Source: Capitulum mitella
Taxonomy: Eukaryota > Arthropoda > Thecostraca > Pollicipedomorpha > Pollicipedidae
Assembly (NCBI GenBank): GCA_030062745.1
Contig: CP099841.1
Span: 17,473,063 to 17,537,062 of the forward strand
Length of the DNA: 64,000 nt
Reading direction: 5' to 3'
The position numbers were made by a program, and so were the translations under genes. The notes under the pieces are model-generated. The model had not been told where the DNA came from, ran no database searches, and was given only the letters and a program-made list of their open reading frames with translations. Position 1 is the first letter of the stretch. The number at the start of each line of letters is the position of its first letter. Shown here piece after piece: positions 11,917 through 23,700 of this stretch.

Positions 11917-14274
11917 GTCCGGCGAAAGCGAAGCCTCGCCATTACAATGGACTTGGTGTGACCCTCCTGAAGTTTTTCAAATATTGGCCGCTAACAACTG
12001 CTCTGATCTTTCTGAGATATTGCATAGCTGTTCTTCATGCCATACACATTCCCTCGAAATTCGAAATCAGTATCTTCACACGATACTGACGTATGACCTC
12101 TTTTTTGAGGACATGCCATGGATAAATTTTGATACGGCAGCGGATGGCCTCCATCGTGTGGCAATCGTTGCAAGAATTTTATGATACTTCCTGTTACGCA
12201 GTCTTATACATGGGTGTCACCCATGGTGTCAGTGACCTCCGTACTTTGGTCTTTATTTTAGACCAAGGCCATATTAAATCAAGGTCTTAGACGTAGATCA
12301 CTAGCCTTGCTGTATCAGGTGTTGACTTCGCATGCGTCACTTAAGTACTCAGGAGCGCTTGTTTGCCTGGTAACAGAAGTTTCAGTCCTTCATCGTCAGA
12401 GGTCGCTGCGGGCATCTCAGAAGCTTCCTATTTATATGTCCCATAGGATTCATTGGGAAACAGAACCCAGTGGCTTTTAAGGTTGCTGGTAAGGTCGCTG
12501 TGTGTCTTGGAAGGGTCAGAGGTACCATCATGTAGCCAAAGGACCAGGCGGCACGTTCATTTTCACCCCATTGTTCTGCCACACCAGGTTTGGAAATGGC
12601 TGATTGTGATGGTTGTATCCCCATGGACTGTCGAAGGTGGCTAAATGGTGAATGCTAACGAGCATTATTGAGCAATGCCATGTTATCCTTTATTTGTGTG
12701 CATGGTTTCATGTTTAGTACAGTGTCATATTCGGTTTAAATAGTCTGAAAATACGCAAAGGAACCCGGGGGTGTCACCACTGTTACCGGCCATAGGGATG
12801 ACCGTCTTCGTTATTTACAATGATGGCAAGTGCGAAGAAAAGGCTGGGCTTGGTTGGCTGGTGGTTACTGCAGTCTTAAAATGCTGTTGGCCTGCGTGTT
12901 CTGAAAAGGTGTTGTCACAAATGGCAGAAGTTATAGGACAGTTGCGTGATTACACCTGGCCGGAAATTGACTGATGGTGGTAATTGATGAGGCACTGTGA
13001 GATGCTCAGAAACCAAATGCCCATGCAGTAGGGATTGGATTTTACAATGATTGGACCTTCACTTTGATGCCTGTAATGCCTTACCAAAATATTCCTACTG
13101 TTACTGGTTTGTGGCCGTGACCTGGCAGTGACAGCTGGGTAAAATTGAAGTCGCTGGCACAGAGCAGGCATAATTTGAGTTGTCCGTTTTCACTGTTTTG
13201 ATTGTTGACGGTTTTGACCGGCCAGTGTTGTGATGTTTCTCTGGAATTTTATAATATTATAGAGGCTTGTGGTTGTTGTCATACCTGTCGTATCTAGGTT
13301 TTGGTAGCCTATGTGTTCTTTTGTCTTGCATTCCACGTTTGAGCTGGGGAGCAACGGTGCCAACAAATTGTGCTGTGCCCACCTGTAGATCGTGGATTGG
13401 TGGTAAACGTTAACAACAACAGCTTGGCTTGTCCTTTTGGTTTTTAAAAGAAGAAGACGCGAGGGCAGCATGGGTGCACATGTGTGCTGTAGGAGACAAA
13501 GTTAACTTAGGTAATGCAGCAGGTTGTTTCAGAGCACTTTGTTAAAGCAGATTATAATCCATCATATTTTGTGAAGAAGACTGGTGGCCGAAATCAAACT
13601 AATGCTGAGAAGTGGGGCAGTGTTATTCAAAAAGCCTCCATCATGCATGTTTAGGTTTGTGGTATTAGGTTAGTGGCACCACTTGGATAGCAGTTAAGAT
13701 ATTGACTTGGATGTGCTAGTGCTAGCTTAGCTGTTAAGTTAATTGCCATATTGAGCAATGTTCATTGTTCTCTTCGTATAGCAAACTTGTTGCTAATTTG
13801 CACGTAGATAGCACCATCAGTATTGACTTTGTGTGGTCTTTTCCTTACATCTGGCCCATGTAATACTAGATTTGTGGATATTAATCAAATTAATTGCAGT
13901 TGCAAGTAATGTCTGGATGATTTATCGTAGATGGAAGATGACACGTTTTGTAAGCTATGCTTAACTCTCTATTACGAAAACAGTAGAACATGGAAGGTAC
14001 GATGTAATTCCTGAGGGTTGCCTACTTCCGTGCCACCTGTCTTGTTTCCAGGTTACTTTGTATGGTTGGATTGTGTTTAGTGACATGTGGATCGTTCATG
14101 CGCCGTTGACATTCCAGACAAGTTTAGTGTAAAAACTTTGAAGCTGGTTACAGGCTGGATTGTAGGTATCGTAAGGCCATGGGGAATATTGTACATGCAG
14201 CAACATGTAGTGACTACATGTAGTTTTTGCATGCAATTACGTTTGCGTCTCGGAGGCACGTAGCTACATTTGTT

Positions 14275-14750
14275 AGCTACATGTGCACCCGCCCGCTCCG
14301 GCCTCTCCGTAGCGGACGGCACGTCCTCATGGCGGACCCCAAGACGGGTCTGTGGGACCGGTCGGGGACCGTCACGGGGCTCTGCAGGCGGCGAAACTAT
14401 CTGGGTACGCATGCCCAGCGGGCGCACATACTGGCGCAGCCGCCAGGATCTCCGGTGCCTGCGACCGCTCGCCACGGTCTTGCAGGGTGGACGGCGACGG
14501 CGGCTGCCTCGACTGCGGCGGTGGCCACGGTGGAGTCGACGTTATTAGGGTGGCGGCAGCCGCGACGATGACGGCCGTGATGGCACTGGATGTGGCGACT
14601 GCGGCGGCGGTCGCGTCAGCGGCGGTGCGTGTGGCAGCGACCGCATGGGCGCTAGACCTTCGGCAATGCTCCCTGCGAGGCGGGCTGCAGACTGGACTCG
14701 GGCTGCGAGGATTCCAGCGGCCGCAGAAACTCTCGGTTAACTGGTCCGAG
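14275..14750. other. CpG-rich island without a recognised gene
   Basis: GC and CpG content jump sharply against the AT-rich flanks. All + strand frames stay open for 90-140 codons, and the predicted peptides are Ala/Arg/Gly-rich. GCGGCGG-like trinucleotide units recur in 14500-14640. It could be an unmethylated promoter island, an unrecognised exon or a GC-rich repeat. No conserved domain is visible. Confidence 0.4.
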
Positions 14751-15204
14751 CCAGTGTATCGTTACGTGTGAAAGGTACGACAACAGAGTAGTGGTCAGGC
14801 CGAGCAGTTGTGATTGGTTTGATGGGGGTGGCTGCATTGTTATTGGCTGCTCCTTTGCTCTGTTGGCGCGTTTTCTATGGTCAGACGTTTGGAGTGGTCT
14901 CCACATCTTAGGGGAAGGTGTTGTGTAGCCTTGACTGCGTTGGTCTGCGACGTTGACGGCGGCGCCTGCGGCCCGCTGTCCCGGCCGGCTTTTGCGGTCG
15001 ACTGGATGGCCGTATATAGCCTGGGACGTTGGTTGAACCACCCCACTGCATTAACCCCCCCCCCCCTTCCCGCCTATACGAGCGTGGGTTGAACCCCGCC
15101 GCCCGAGTGAAGTTGGTTGCCACCCCTCCCCTTTTTTGGTAAGACTAAAGGGACGTTCCAGGACAAAGCGACCACGCACCTGCCAAAATTAACACACACC
15201 GTAG

Positions 15205-15545
15205 TCTCAAACTCTGATGAAATCTGGTCCGCTGGGTAATCTGTGGCTGAGATTTCATATTTTCACTTCTCATCATGGGTGGACAAACAGTTTTTGTGCA
15301 AGAGCGGTTTGAAATCTTGAGATTTGATGATTTTTGGCCAAATTCTTGGTGAAATAATGTGCATTATTTCAGTGACCAAAGAACACATTTTCAAAAACTG
15401 AGTATCGTGATGAGGGTGAAATACGGCATCTTTTTGCTATTCGCGTCTTCCAAAATATCTTTTGCTTTTTATTTGACCTTGATACCTATTTTCAAGATCA
15501 TATTTTGAAGATGTGGCGAATGATTCCGATTGAAGTCGTTGTCAG
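15205..15545 (+). repeat. Dispersed repeat family D, copy 1
   Basis: Aligned by eye, it matches the reverse complement of 19410-19770. Shared blocks include TAGTCTCAAACT, GGTGAAATAATGTGCATTA with TTTCAGT after it, CATTTTCAAAAACTG and ATTTTGAAGATGTGGC. Element type unknown; no coding capacity. Confidence 0.7.
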
Positions 15546-17687
15546 GTAAAATGTCCTCCAAGAATTCTCATGGGTTTTAAATCGAGAAAAGTTCCCCATT
15601 CTGGTTTTTAATGCCACAAATTGCACTTTAAATTCGCTCACTGAAAACGTCCTTGTCGGGAATTTCCAACTTGGCCCGGCAAGAAGAACGACCGCGGAAT
15701 TGATTGTTCTCCATATATATGTGCCACAAATTCCGTAATCTCATTATGTTTTTATTGTCATCTGTCACCCTCTGCAAAGATTTATTTTTATCCACACGAT
15801 AGATGGCCGTGCCGCATGGCCTTGGCCCACATCACGCGCCACGGGGCATTGCGTGGTGGGGTTGGTAAAGCGTTGAAGTCAGTTTACACGAGCGATAATC
15901 GTCGTGACTCGACCGATTCGGACTCGACGGACAAACGGAATGACGCCATCCAGATTTCGGTGACGTGACATCTTGACGGACTCGACCGACAGTGCAGTCA
16001 GGTAATGCGTTCATGTGACCATATCCCGAGGTTCCGTTTGTTGACTTCTACTGCAAGGTGCGAGATTTGTAAAAACTGTCGATTAGACCGGTTAGGAGGA
16101 TTTTGTGCTCCTTTTAATCCACCCCGTACCAATCGTCAGAGCCACCTTTCCCGCACCAGGGGTATGTTTGAATACTCTTTCTCTTACCAATTCGCGAACC
16201 GTTGCCATAAAAACAAAAACGCCTTAAAAGTGGAGCAGAACAATTCATGCATCATGCCAGTCAGAACATCGTGCAGAAGAAGTCAGTTGAACTAAAAAAT
16301 TTCATTGTCATTCGCAAATAAAAGTTTGTGGTTCAACAACGTGCTCTTCCGCCATTACCAAGCAGAAGAAAGCGAAGCCTGCTGTCTCACCCTGTTAGCC
16401 CAGCCGTACTAGCAGATGACACAAATAACATACTGCCTTCTTTGCTATAAACAAAATTTGCCAAAAAGACACGACGGCGTTGTATGTGACACATATCTTT
16501 TGTAATGGGTGAGGCTGGGAGCGTACACCATCACCCCCTCATTTTGTGTATTTATACGCCGAAATATGCCAAAATGCTAAGTAAAAAACATTTCACTTGC
16601 CTTTTTAACTTCCTTACCAAGCTTTTTAAGCTGAAATTGGTCCTTGAATCTTCAATGACTTCAAGTGGCTTTAACCCCCTAGGGTACAATAAGTGGTACA
16701 CATCGGGGCTATTTGAGGTGAAAAGGCAATTCATGTCAATTCAGAAACGAGATGAAAAAAAAACGGAAACAACTGACCTCGCCCTGACCTCCGGTGATTG
16801 ACTGAGGCCAACCATCGTTTTTCAGTTATGCTGATGATCGTGCGCTGTAACTGTCTACTCCCAAAATGCAATTTCTGAAAATCAGCAAAAAACAAAAAAA
16901 AAATGCAAGAAGTGAAATTTGTCGAAAACAATGAAACCTTTCCTTGACCTCAGGTTGTGGACCTAACCGTCTCGATAAATTCCAAGACAAATTTTTTAAG
17001 GTCATTGGCAATATAAGGGCATTTATTAAAGCACAGTGTGACATCTTAGAATTTGCTAATGTTATAACAGTCTGAACTATTTCTGACATGGGTCCCTTTA
17101 ACCATACTTCGGTCATTGATTTAAACCGACTCAAAATTAAGAGTTATTTAAAATGTATGCAATAAATGTGAGAAAAAGCTACTGAAAATTTGGCAGCGCC
17201 AAGCACCGGCGTTTTCTCCCTGTTTTGAAAATCTATTGGGTGTGTCCAAACAAATCAGCAGCGTCAAAGATGCCGTTCTCGATCGCCGGGAAGAAGATGG
17301 AAAATTGGCCACTCTAATGAGAGAGCTCGGAAAGGACCCAGAAAGCTGCTTCAGGTATTTCCGCATTCCGTGGAAAACATTTTGTACCATAATACTGGTA
17401 CGTTGCCAGGATTTTCCTCGGGGAGGAGGGAGGAAATGTCAAATTTTGTCATATGCTACGGGGATATGGCGAAATTTATAGGGAAAAGCAGTTTTGTGTA
17501 ATTTCCCTCACATTTCGCGCAATGGAAAACATATAACGTTTGCTTTTGCAACATGTAGATGATCATTATTCCGTATTCCTGCAAAATCGCTACATATCTA
17601 GTGTACACCGCTTGGATCGGTGGAGGCATGACCCCCATGACCTCTCTAGGGTATTTCCCTGCCATACTGAGTCAGAAGTGCCCACAG

Positions 17688-18880
17688 CTTAACCCTGTTC
17701 CCGGAGGGCTAGACGGTATGGCCGATTCCCGGCGGGGGGAAGGGGGCAGATTCGCCACCTCCGGAAATCTCGAGAACTACGCATCCGATTTCATAGCAAC
17801 AAATGGCAATCGATTTGCCGTAACTTCAACTACTTTTTTATCAAGAGAAGTTTTCGGAATTTTGAAGGCGGTGGACACTGTCAAAAAGTCAAAATGGGGT
17901 ATTTTTGGACTTTTTATAATTTTTGTTCTTTATCGACCGATTTTGATGAAATTGGCATGAATCGAGAGATTATGATGGAGCTTTTACCATTGGTACATAC
18001 ATTTAAAATTTTGAGAAAATTTATTGTCGTGGAGAGAGTTTCTAACATGGGATGATTAGTTCCATAAAAACGGGTTTACCATAAAAGGTGAAATCAGTTT
18101 TTGGCTTCTTCTATGCATGTTGTTCTGAAGAAAAGATCTTATTACAGTGTTTGTATAATTTGAGCGTAGACGGTGCCAGGAACATAAAAAAGGGGGAACT
18201 GTTATGGTCACATCTTTTTCACATCAGCTTACGACCTTTGAAATTAAATGACCTCCATTGGCCTTAGAGTCATTTGAAATGATATCATGTGCATTTAGTA
18301 TTACCTGAAAACATTTCCAGTCATTTGAATTTACTGTATTTCTGAAATTTCATTTGACGGCTGTTGTGATAAGGGGTACGCTCACTGATATTTTAAGTTA
18401 TAGCTTCTTGACCCGACCTGATATCAAGGTGAAACTTGGTACACAAGTAGAGGGGACCCTTATACGTCATGAGTATCCCAGATTTGCCATTTGAAGAAAT
18501 TGCGCCAAAATATTTGCTATGGAACCAAATTTTGACGTTTGACCTTGACCTGATCTTGTGAAGTGACCTCAGATGAACAAAATTGTATTTTATTGCAAAA
18601 CTATTTACCTGTACATCCATAAGTTTTAAGTTCCATCGTAAAAACGCCATTTTTGGCAGTTATTTTCCTTTTACCTTCAACAGGACCAAGAAGGGCCTGA
18701 GGTGCCTCCCAAAAACGTTTCTTGGCTCCGCCCCTGAGCAAAATAGAAGTTGCAAAATTTTGTTACAGTACGTAGAAAGAATAGCTAGGAAATGCCACCA
18801 AGTTCTGTGAAGTTGCGCCAAAAAAACCTTGGAATTGGCAAGCAAAAATCCTGAGGGGGTGGCGATTCGGTCCCTTGCCG
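17688..18880 (+). mobile_element. Non-autonomous TTAA-end element, family A, copy 1
   Basis: The left end reads TTAACCCTGTTCCCGGAGGG, then CTAGACGGTATGGCCGATTC. The far end contains a GGGGGTGGCGATTCGG segment that is the degenerate inverse of the left subterminal sequence. The whole aligns with the reverse complement of 40535-41748, and its first 390 bases with that of 28482-28868. It lacks a transposase frame. TTAA-type ends would fit piggyBac-like non-autonomous elements; that class assignment is inference. Confidence 0.65.
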
Positions 18881-19409
18881 GAAATTTGTTGCCCACAGTA
18901 TTTTTAGTACCAGTGGCGACCGATCTCAAGCCCCGGTGCCAAACACAGTCATCGTATTAGTCTATGAAGAATATTTCAATGATGAAATGGTGACGAGCGT
19001 ATCAGCTACTCTCATTTCCGATTTCTTCGTCCAAAGACGATTGGACTCGCCGCACCGCCTGCTGATTGCCCAGTCTGCGACGGCATCCACGGAAAACTTG
19101 TATTTTTTCAGTTTGCGGTCGATACCGACGCGGGCGACACAGGGTTTCTTCTACCTGTATTTCTGTTTACTGTGTGTTCATAACAGCATCACGTGGTAAC
19201 CTGATACGCATACCATAGACCTTATATAAATATGTTATATATTTATATACTTGTGATATTGATATTTATGCCGGTAATTGTTATGCCATTTTAACCGGAA
19301 ACGAACGAGGAAATGCCCAACCAGCATATTTTCAGAGGTGTATGTATAGTGTTAAACATAAAAATGGCGATGCTTTTGCGATTGAAAACGAATTTAAACC
19401 CTCTGGAGA

Positions 19410-19770
19410 ATAATTTTACCTGTTCACAGTTTCAGTCGGAATCACAGGCCACATCTTCAAAATTTGACCCTGAAAATAGGTTTCAGGGCGAAATAAAATC
19501 AAAAGAAATTTTAGGAAATGTGAATAGCAGAACATGACAGCATTTCTTCCTCGTCGTGACATCCAGTTTTTGAAAATGTGGTCACCGGTTACTGAAATAA
19601 TACACATTATCTCACCAAGGGCTTGTCCAAAAATCGTCAGATTTGGAAATTTCAGATTGCTCTAGCGCGAAAGCCGCTCGACAGACGGAACTGAAAAGTG
19701 GAAATCTGATATCCCAGTCACAGACTAACCCCCACTCCCGGGCAAAATACCGTTACAGTTTGAGACTATG
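19410..19770 (-). repeat. Dispersed repeat family D, copy 2 (inverted)
   Basis: Inverted partner of 15205-15545, about 4 kb away. The two sit either side of the family A element at 17688-18880. Confidence 0.7.
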
Positions 19771-20587
19771 GTGTGTTTCCCCCTGGTCAATCTGATGTGA
19801 AATGCCCCTGTAATCGATCTGTCCCCGTCAGGAACAGAAATTTAGAATAGCTGGCCTTACATCCTTCCAGCATCTTTTGGTAAAAACATTGCTAAGTCAT
19901 GCGAGGTCACAGAGTTGTGACGTCATTTTTGAGGTCTTGTTAGCCGCTTTTGTAGGTCTGAAGTGCCTGTTTTCGTTCTCGAGAGTTTGACGAGATACGG
20001 GTTCAGCTCGTGATGCATATGCGGAGTTCCATTCGCTGAGCACAACACTGCCTGCTGTCTCCGATGGCCTTTGAATTGACCTGTAAGGACCATGTGTCCA
20101 TTGGTACTTTTCGTCGAACTTTTCGCTTTACCGCCGTTGTGAAAGCGGCCAATAGAATATAGCGAAATGGCATTGTGCTAAACGGTTATCGGCATTGGCG
20201 TGCTGACAGCAGGGGGCGTGTGTCCGAGCGGTCTGGTCGGCCGTGCGTTTCTGGGCTGTGGCGTTCAGCGCACGGTTGGTGACGTGTGCTCCATTTGACA
20301 AATGAGTATTTGAAAGACATGGACGTGACAGCGAACTGGACGGGCCCTACCGCTGCCGTGTGCAGTCCTGTGGGGCGCGTGGTGTAGCTCGGTAACCAGG
20401 CGTGACCGACTGTGCGGGACGGAGGCCGGCGCTGGTGGGCCGGCCCCATTAGTGCTGTCTCACGAGACCACCGCCGCTCACCATGCCTTACTGAAACCCA
20501 CCGCCAGATGGAACGACCGGCAATCAGCACGTTTCCTCGTCCCCAGCACATAGCGTTCTGCGATCCCACAGTCTTTCTTTTCTCCAG

Positions 20588-20709
20588 ATCGCATTTCTTG
20601 TGAATGAAGGCGCACTGGTCACGGCCTGCACGGACGACACGTTGAACATGTGGAACATTCGCCAGAAGATTCCTGAGGTGGTCCACACGCTCAAGTTTCA
20701 GCGGGAGAG
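20588..20709 (+). CDS. Tomosyn: Tomosyn exon a (WD40 blade around repeat 2)
   Basis: Residues 1-41 of the visible protein begin [19 protein letters not shown] and go on through [26 protein letters not shown] and the D-T-L-x-x-W-N signature are diagnostic of the second WD40 strand set in tomosyn. The acceptor is CTTTTCTCCAG and the donor GTCAGT. It starts in phase 0 and leaves AG of an Arg codon for the next exon. Upstream sequence 20180-20587 is GC-rich but gives no matching protein. Confidence 0.92.
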
Positions 20710-23700
20710 GTCAGTGACAGCGTCATGTCCAGTTTCAGGCACCTCGAATCTCCTTGCCCCCAAGAGTGCTAATAAATTATTCACGAAAAGAACGTACGTT
20801 CATTGTAAAGCTCAGCCATGTTGACAGTAAATGCGTAAGAATATGTGTGCGCTGTGTTGTCGCAGCGTCCCTGAGCAGTCTGGGTAGCTATCGTCGTCAC
20901 GTGTGTCGATGGTAGTTCCTGGCAGCTTACCAACCCTCACGGCTGTATCAGCTGATGTGGGATGTATCCGAATTCGGCAGCACATTTGCAGCCAAGGGTA
21001 TCTGCATACGGCACCGGCGGACCGAAACGCTCATGTTTTCCGTCCTGAGAATCTGCGCTGTCGGTGTATGTCAGCTCTAGGTCTTAGTGTTTAAAACAGT
21101 CGGTAGTTCAACGCAACACAAACGTGGATGGGGAAGGGGGAAGGGGTAGTTTTGTCAAGGGAATGCAAAAACGTCGATTGTTAACTCATCGTCGTAGGAC
21201 GTGATGAGTGACACACCGTGCCAGGTCCGTAGGGCCGTAATTTTAGGGTGTGGTTTTGTCAGTCCAGCTCAGGAGGGTGTGATCGTTGCAGGATCTTGGA
21301 ATGATTGGCACTGCTCTCTCTCTGTTTTTAAAATCCGATGTATCTTATTCGGTGTTTTCGTCATAATTGTGCTGTTTTTGCGGCACTGACTATAGCAGGG
21401 TAGTTAGCTAGTGACGTTAAAGTATTGGCGGCTTTTCCGTAGGACTACGTGTATCAACCTGCCCTTTCAAAGCAAATGGCTTTACGTGGGCACGGAGAAG
21501 GGCAACGTCCACATTGTCAACATAGAGTCGTTTGTCGTCTCTGGCTACATCATCAACTGGAACAAGGCCATCGACCTGTAAGTTGGCTGCTTGCACTCTG
21601 GTGCTTTGAAAAGTGGCACAGTAACGTGACGTTTTAGAGGTGGTTACTAATGCTTCACTGAGTTGAATTGTTTGTGTGAGCAACTGTGAGTGGTGTGTGA
21701 TTAAGTAAGAGAACTAAGAACTAAGACCCTTGGTTTTTGTGTGGTTAATCTCCAGAAACGCATAGAAGCAGAATGCGAAACCAGGTAAAGTAAGTAATAG
21801 GAATCACAATGAGAAAAAACAATTTGTTCTGATTGTTTTCAGCTGTGGGACATTACCATGTTTACAAGTGATACGGAAGTTTGTTTTTCCCCAGTTTTGT
21901 TCCATTGTTTTTTGTCACTAAGGATGCGACAGCTCATTGTTAGAAATGTTGTACATACATAACACAGTGAAGTTATTTACTGTGAAACACCAGCACTGGT
22001 AGTCCAGCCGTGAGAAAATGCCGCATTTGAATTGTTATAAAATAACCGACTTTGTTCTGTTTTCAGTCTTTGCCAAATTCTTTTCTTCGTATGGGCAAGA
22101 CTAGCTCCATGTTGGCAATATATAACATAAGCAACTAGACGAACTGGCATGATTTTGAGTATTACAGTTCATGTACTACTTTGTATTTACGACGTTGCAA
22201 TGCAGTACTTTACAGTGCACCAGTTGACGTTTTAAAATTGCAGCTAAATGATCAAATTTAATTATGGGCTTAAAACCACATTATGTATGGCTTCAGACCA
22301 CAAACTGGTTTTTCTCGTCTGCTATGAACTTCCACTCCTTAACAGATGATAATGGTTTCTGACCTTAAATGCCTATGCAAAATATATTGTCGCTAAGTAT
22401 CAGCATTATTAAAATATGTTAATGTTTACAAAAGGGCCCAGGTAGGCATGCCAGCGATTGCGGTTGTGCTGGTTATGATCGCGACTCGAAACACCACGAG
22501 CAGGCTGTTCTGTTTGTGTTTCGTTGGTTGGAACGGCCGGAAGGACTGTTTCTGGTGGTAGCGATGAACGCCGGCCGGCCACCGCACCAGACCAGACCAC
22601 CGCACCAGGCCACCACACCTAACTTCCCCAGACCACAACACCAGACCTCACCTCCACACGAGGCCACCACACCAGACCAGACCACCGCACCAGACCAGAC
22701 CACTGCACCAGGCCACCACACCTCACTTCCCCAGACCACAACACCAGACCTCACCCCCACACCAGGCCACCACACCAGACCTAAAGCCCACACCATCAGG
22801 CCATCACGCCAGACCACCGCACCAGGCCACCACACCTCACTTCCCCAGACCACAACACCAGACCTCACCTCCACACGAGGCCACCACACCAGACCTAAAG
22901 CCCACACCATCAGGCCATCACACCAGCCCATCAGACCGGGCCACACACCGGGTCATCACACCAGGCCATCACACCTTAAGCCCACACCAGGCCACCCCAC
23001 CAGGTCATCATACCACACCAACACACTAGGCCGTAGCTCCACATAAGGCCACCACACCAGATCTCCACATCGGACCTCAACACCAGGCCTCCACGCCAGA
23101 CCACCAGACCTCAGTCCCGCACTAGGCTCCCACACCACACCACCACACCAGTCCACCACACCAATCCATCACGCCAGACCACCACACCAGTCCACCACAC
23201 CAGTCCACCATGCCAGACCACCACACCAGTACACCACACCAATCCATCACGCCAGACCATCACACCAGTCCGCCACACTAGTCCACCACACCAGTCCACC
23301 ACACCAGTTTACCACACCAGATCATCTGAGCCCCAGGCACCTTACCAAGACAGCGTTCAGGTTCAGACAGGACAGGTCCACGCTGTTGTATCCCCATCCG
23401 TACAACCCCAGTCACAGTCTTGGGTCGATTCAAAACGACTTTGGTTATGTTATCGTGTTTCTTTTGTACACCATCAGTTCTCCTTCGTGTGCGGAATAGT
23501 CTCTGCTATCAGGATTCACACGTCACTATAGAAGTGCCCGGGTATCACGCAAGGCCATCACACCAACCCATCACATCAGGCCATCACACCGGGCCACCAC
23601 ACTGGGTCATCACACCAGGTCCTCACACCGGGCCATCACACCGGGCCATCACATCAGCCCATCACACTGGGCCATCACATCAGACCATCACACTGGGTCA

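Larger units (their letters stand above)
1..20587. other. No recognised coding exon (5' flank or first intron of tomosyn)
   Basis: I found no tomosyn exon for the N-terminal basic segment or first WD40 blade, and no other convincing gene here. The first recognised exon begins in phase 0 inside the propeller, so at least one coding exon must lie further upstream or was missed. The stretch is mostly AT-rich non-coding DNA with simple repeats, palindromes, one transposon-derived coding fragment, a giant inverted repeat and dispersed repeat copies, each listed separately. Within it I see nothing specific in 2216-3695, 4175-5285, 5820-7130, 12260-14200 and 15720-17680. Confidence 0.6.

Noticed and set aside
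20370..20450. Second SINE head (GTGGTGTAGCTCGGTAACC)
   Set aside because: Resembles an A-box only; the B-box and SINE body of the 33-kb element are absent.
21127..21147. G-quadruplex
   Set aside because: Only three strong G tracts; the fourth would need a GG dinucleotide.
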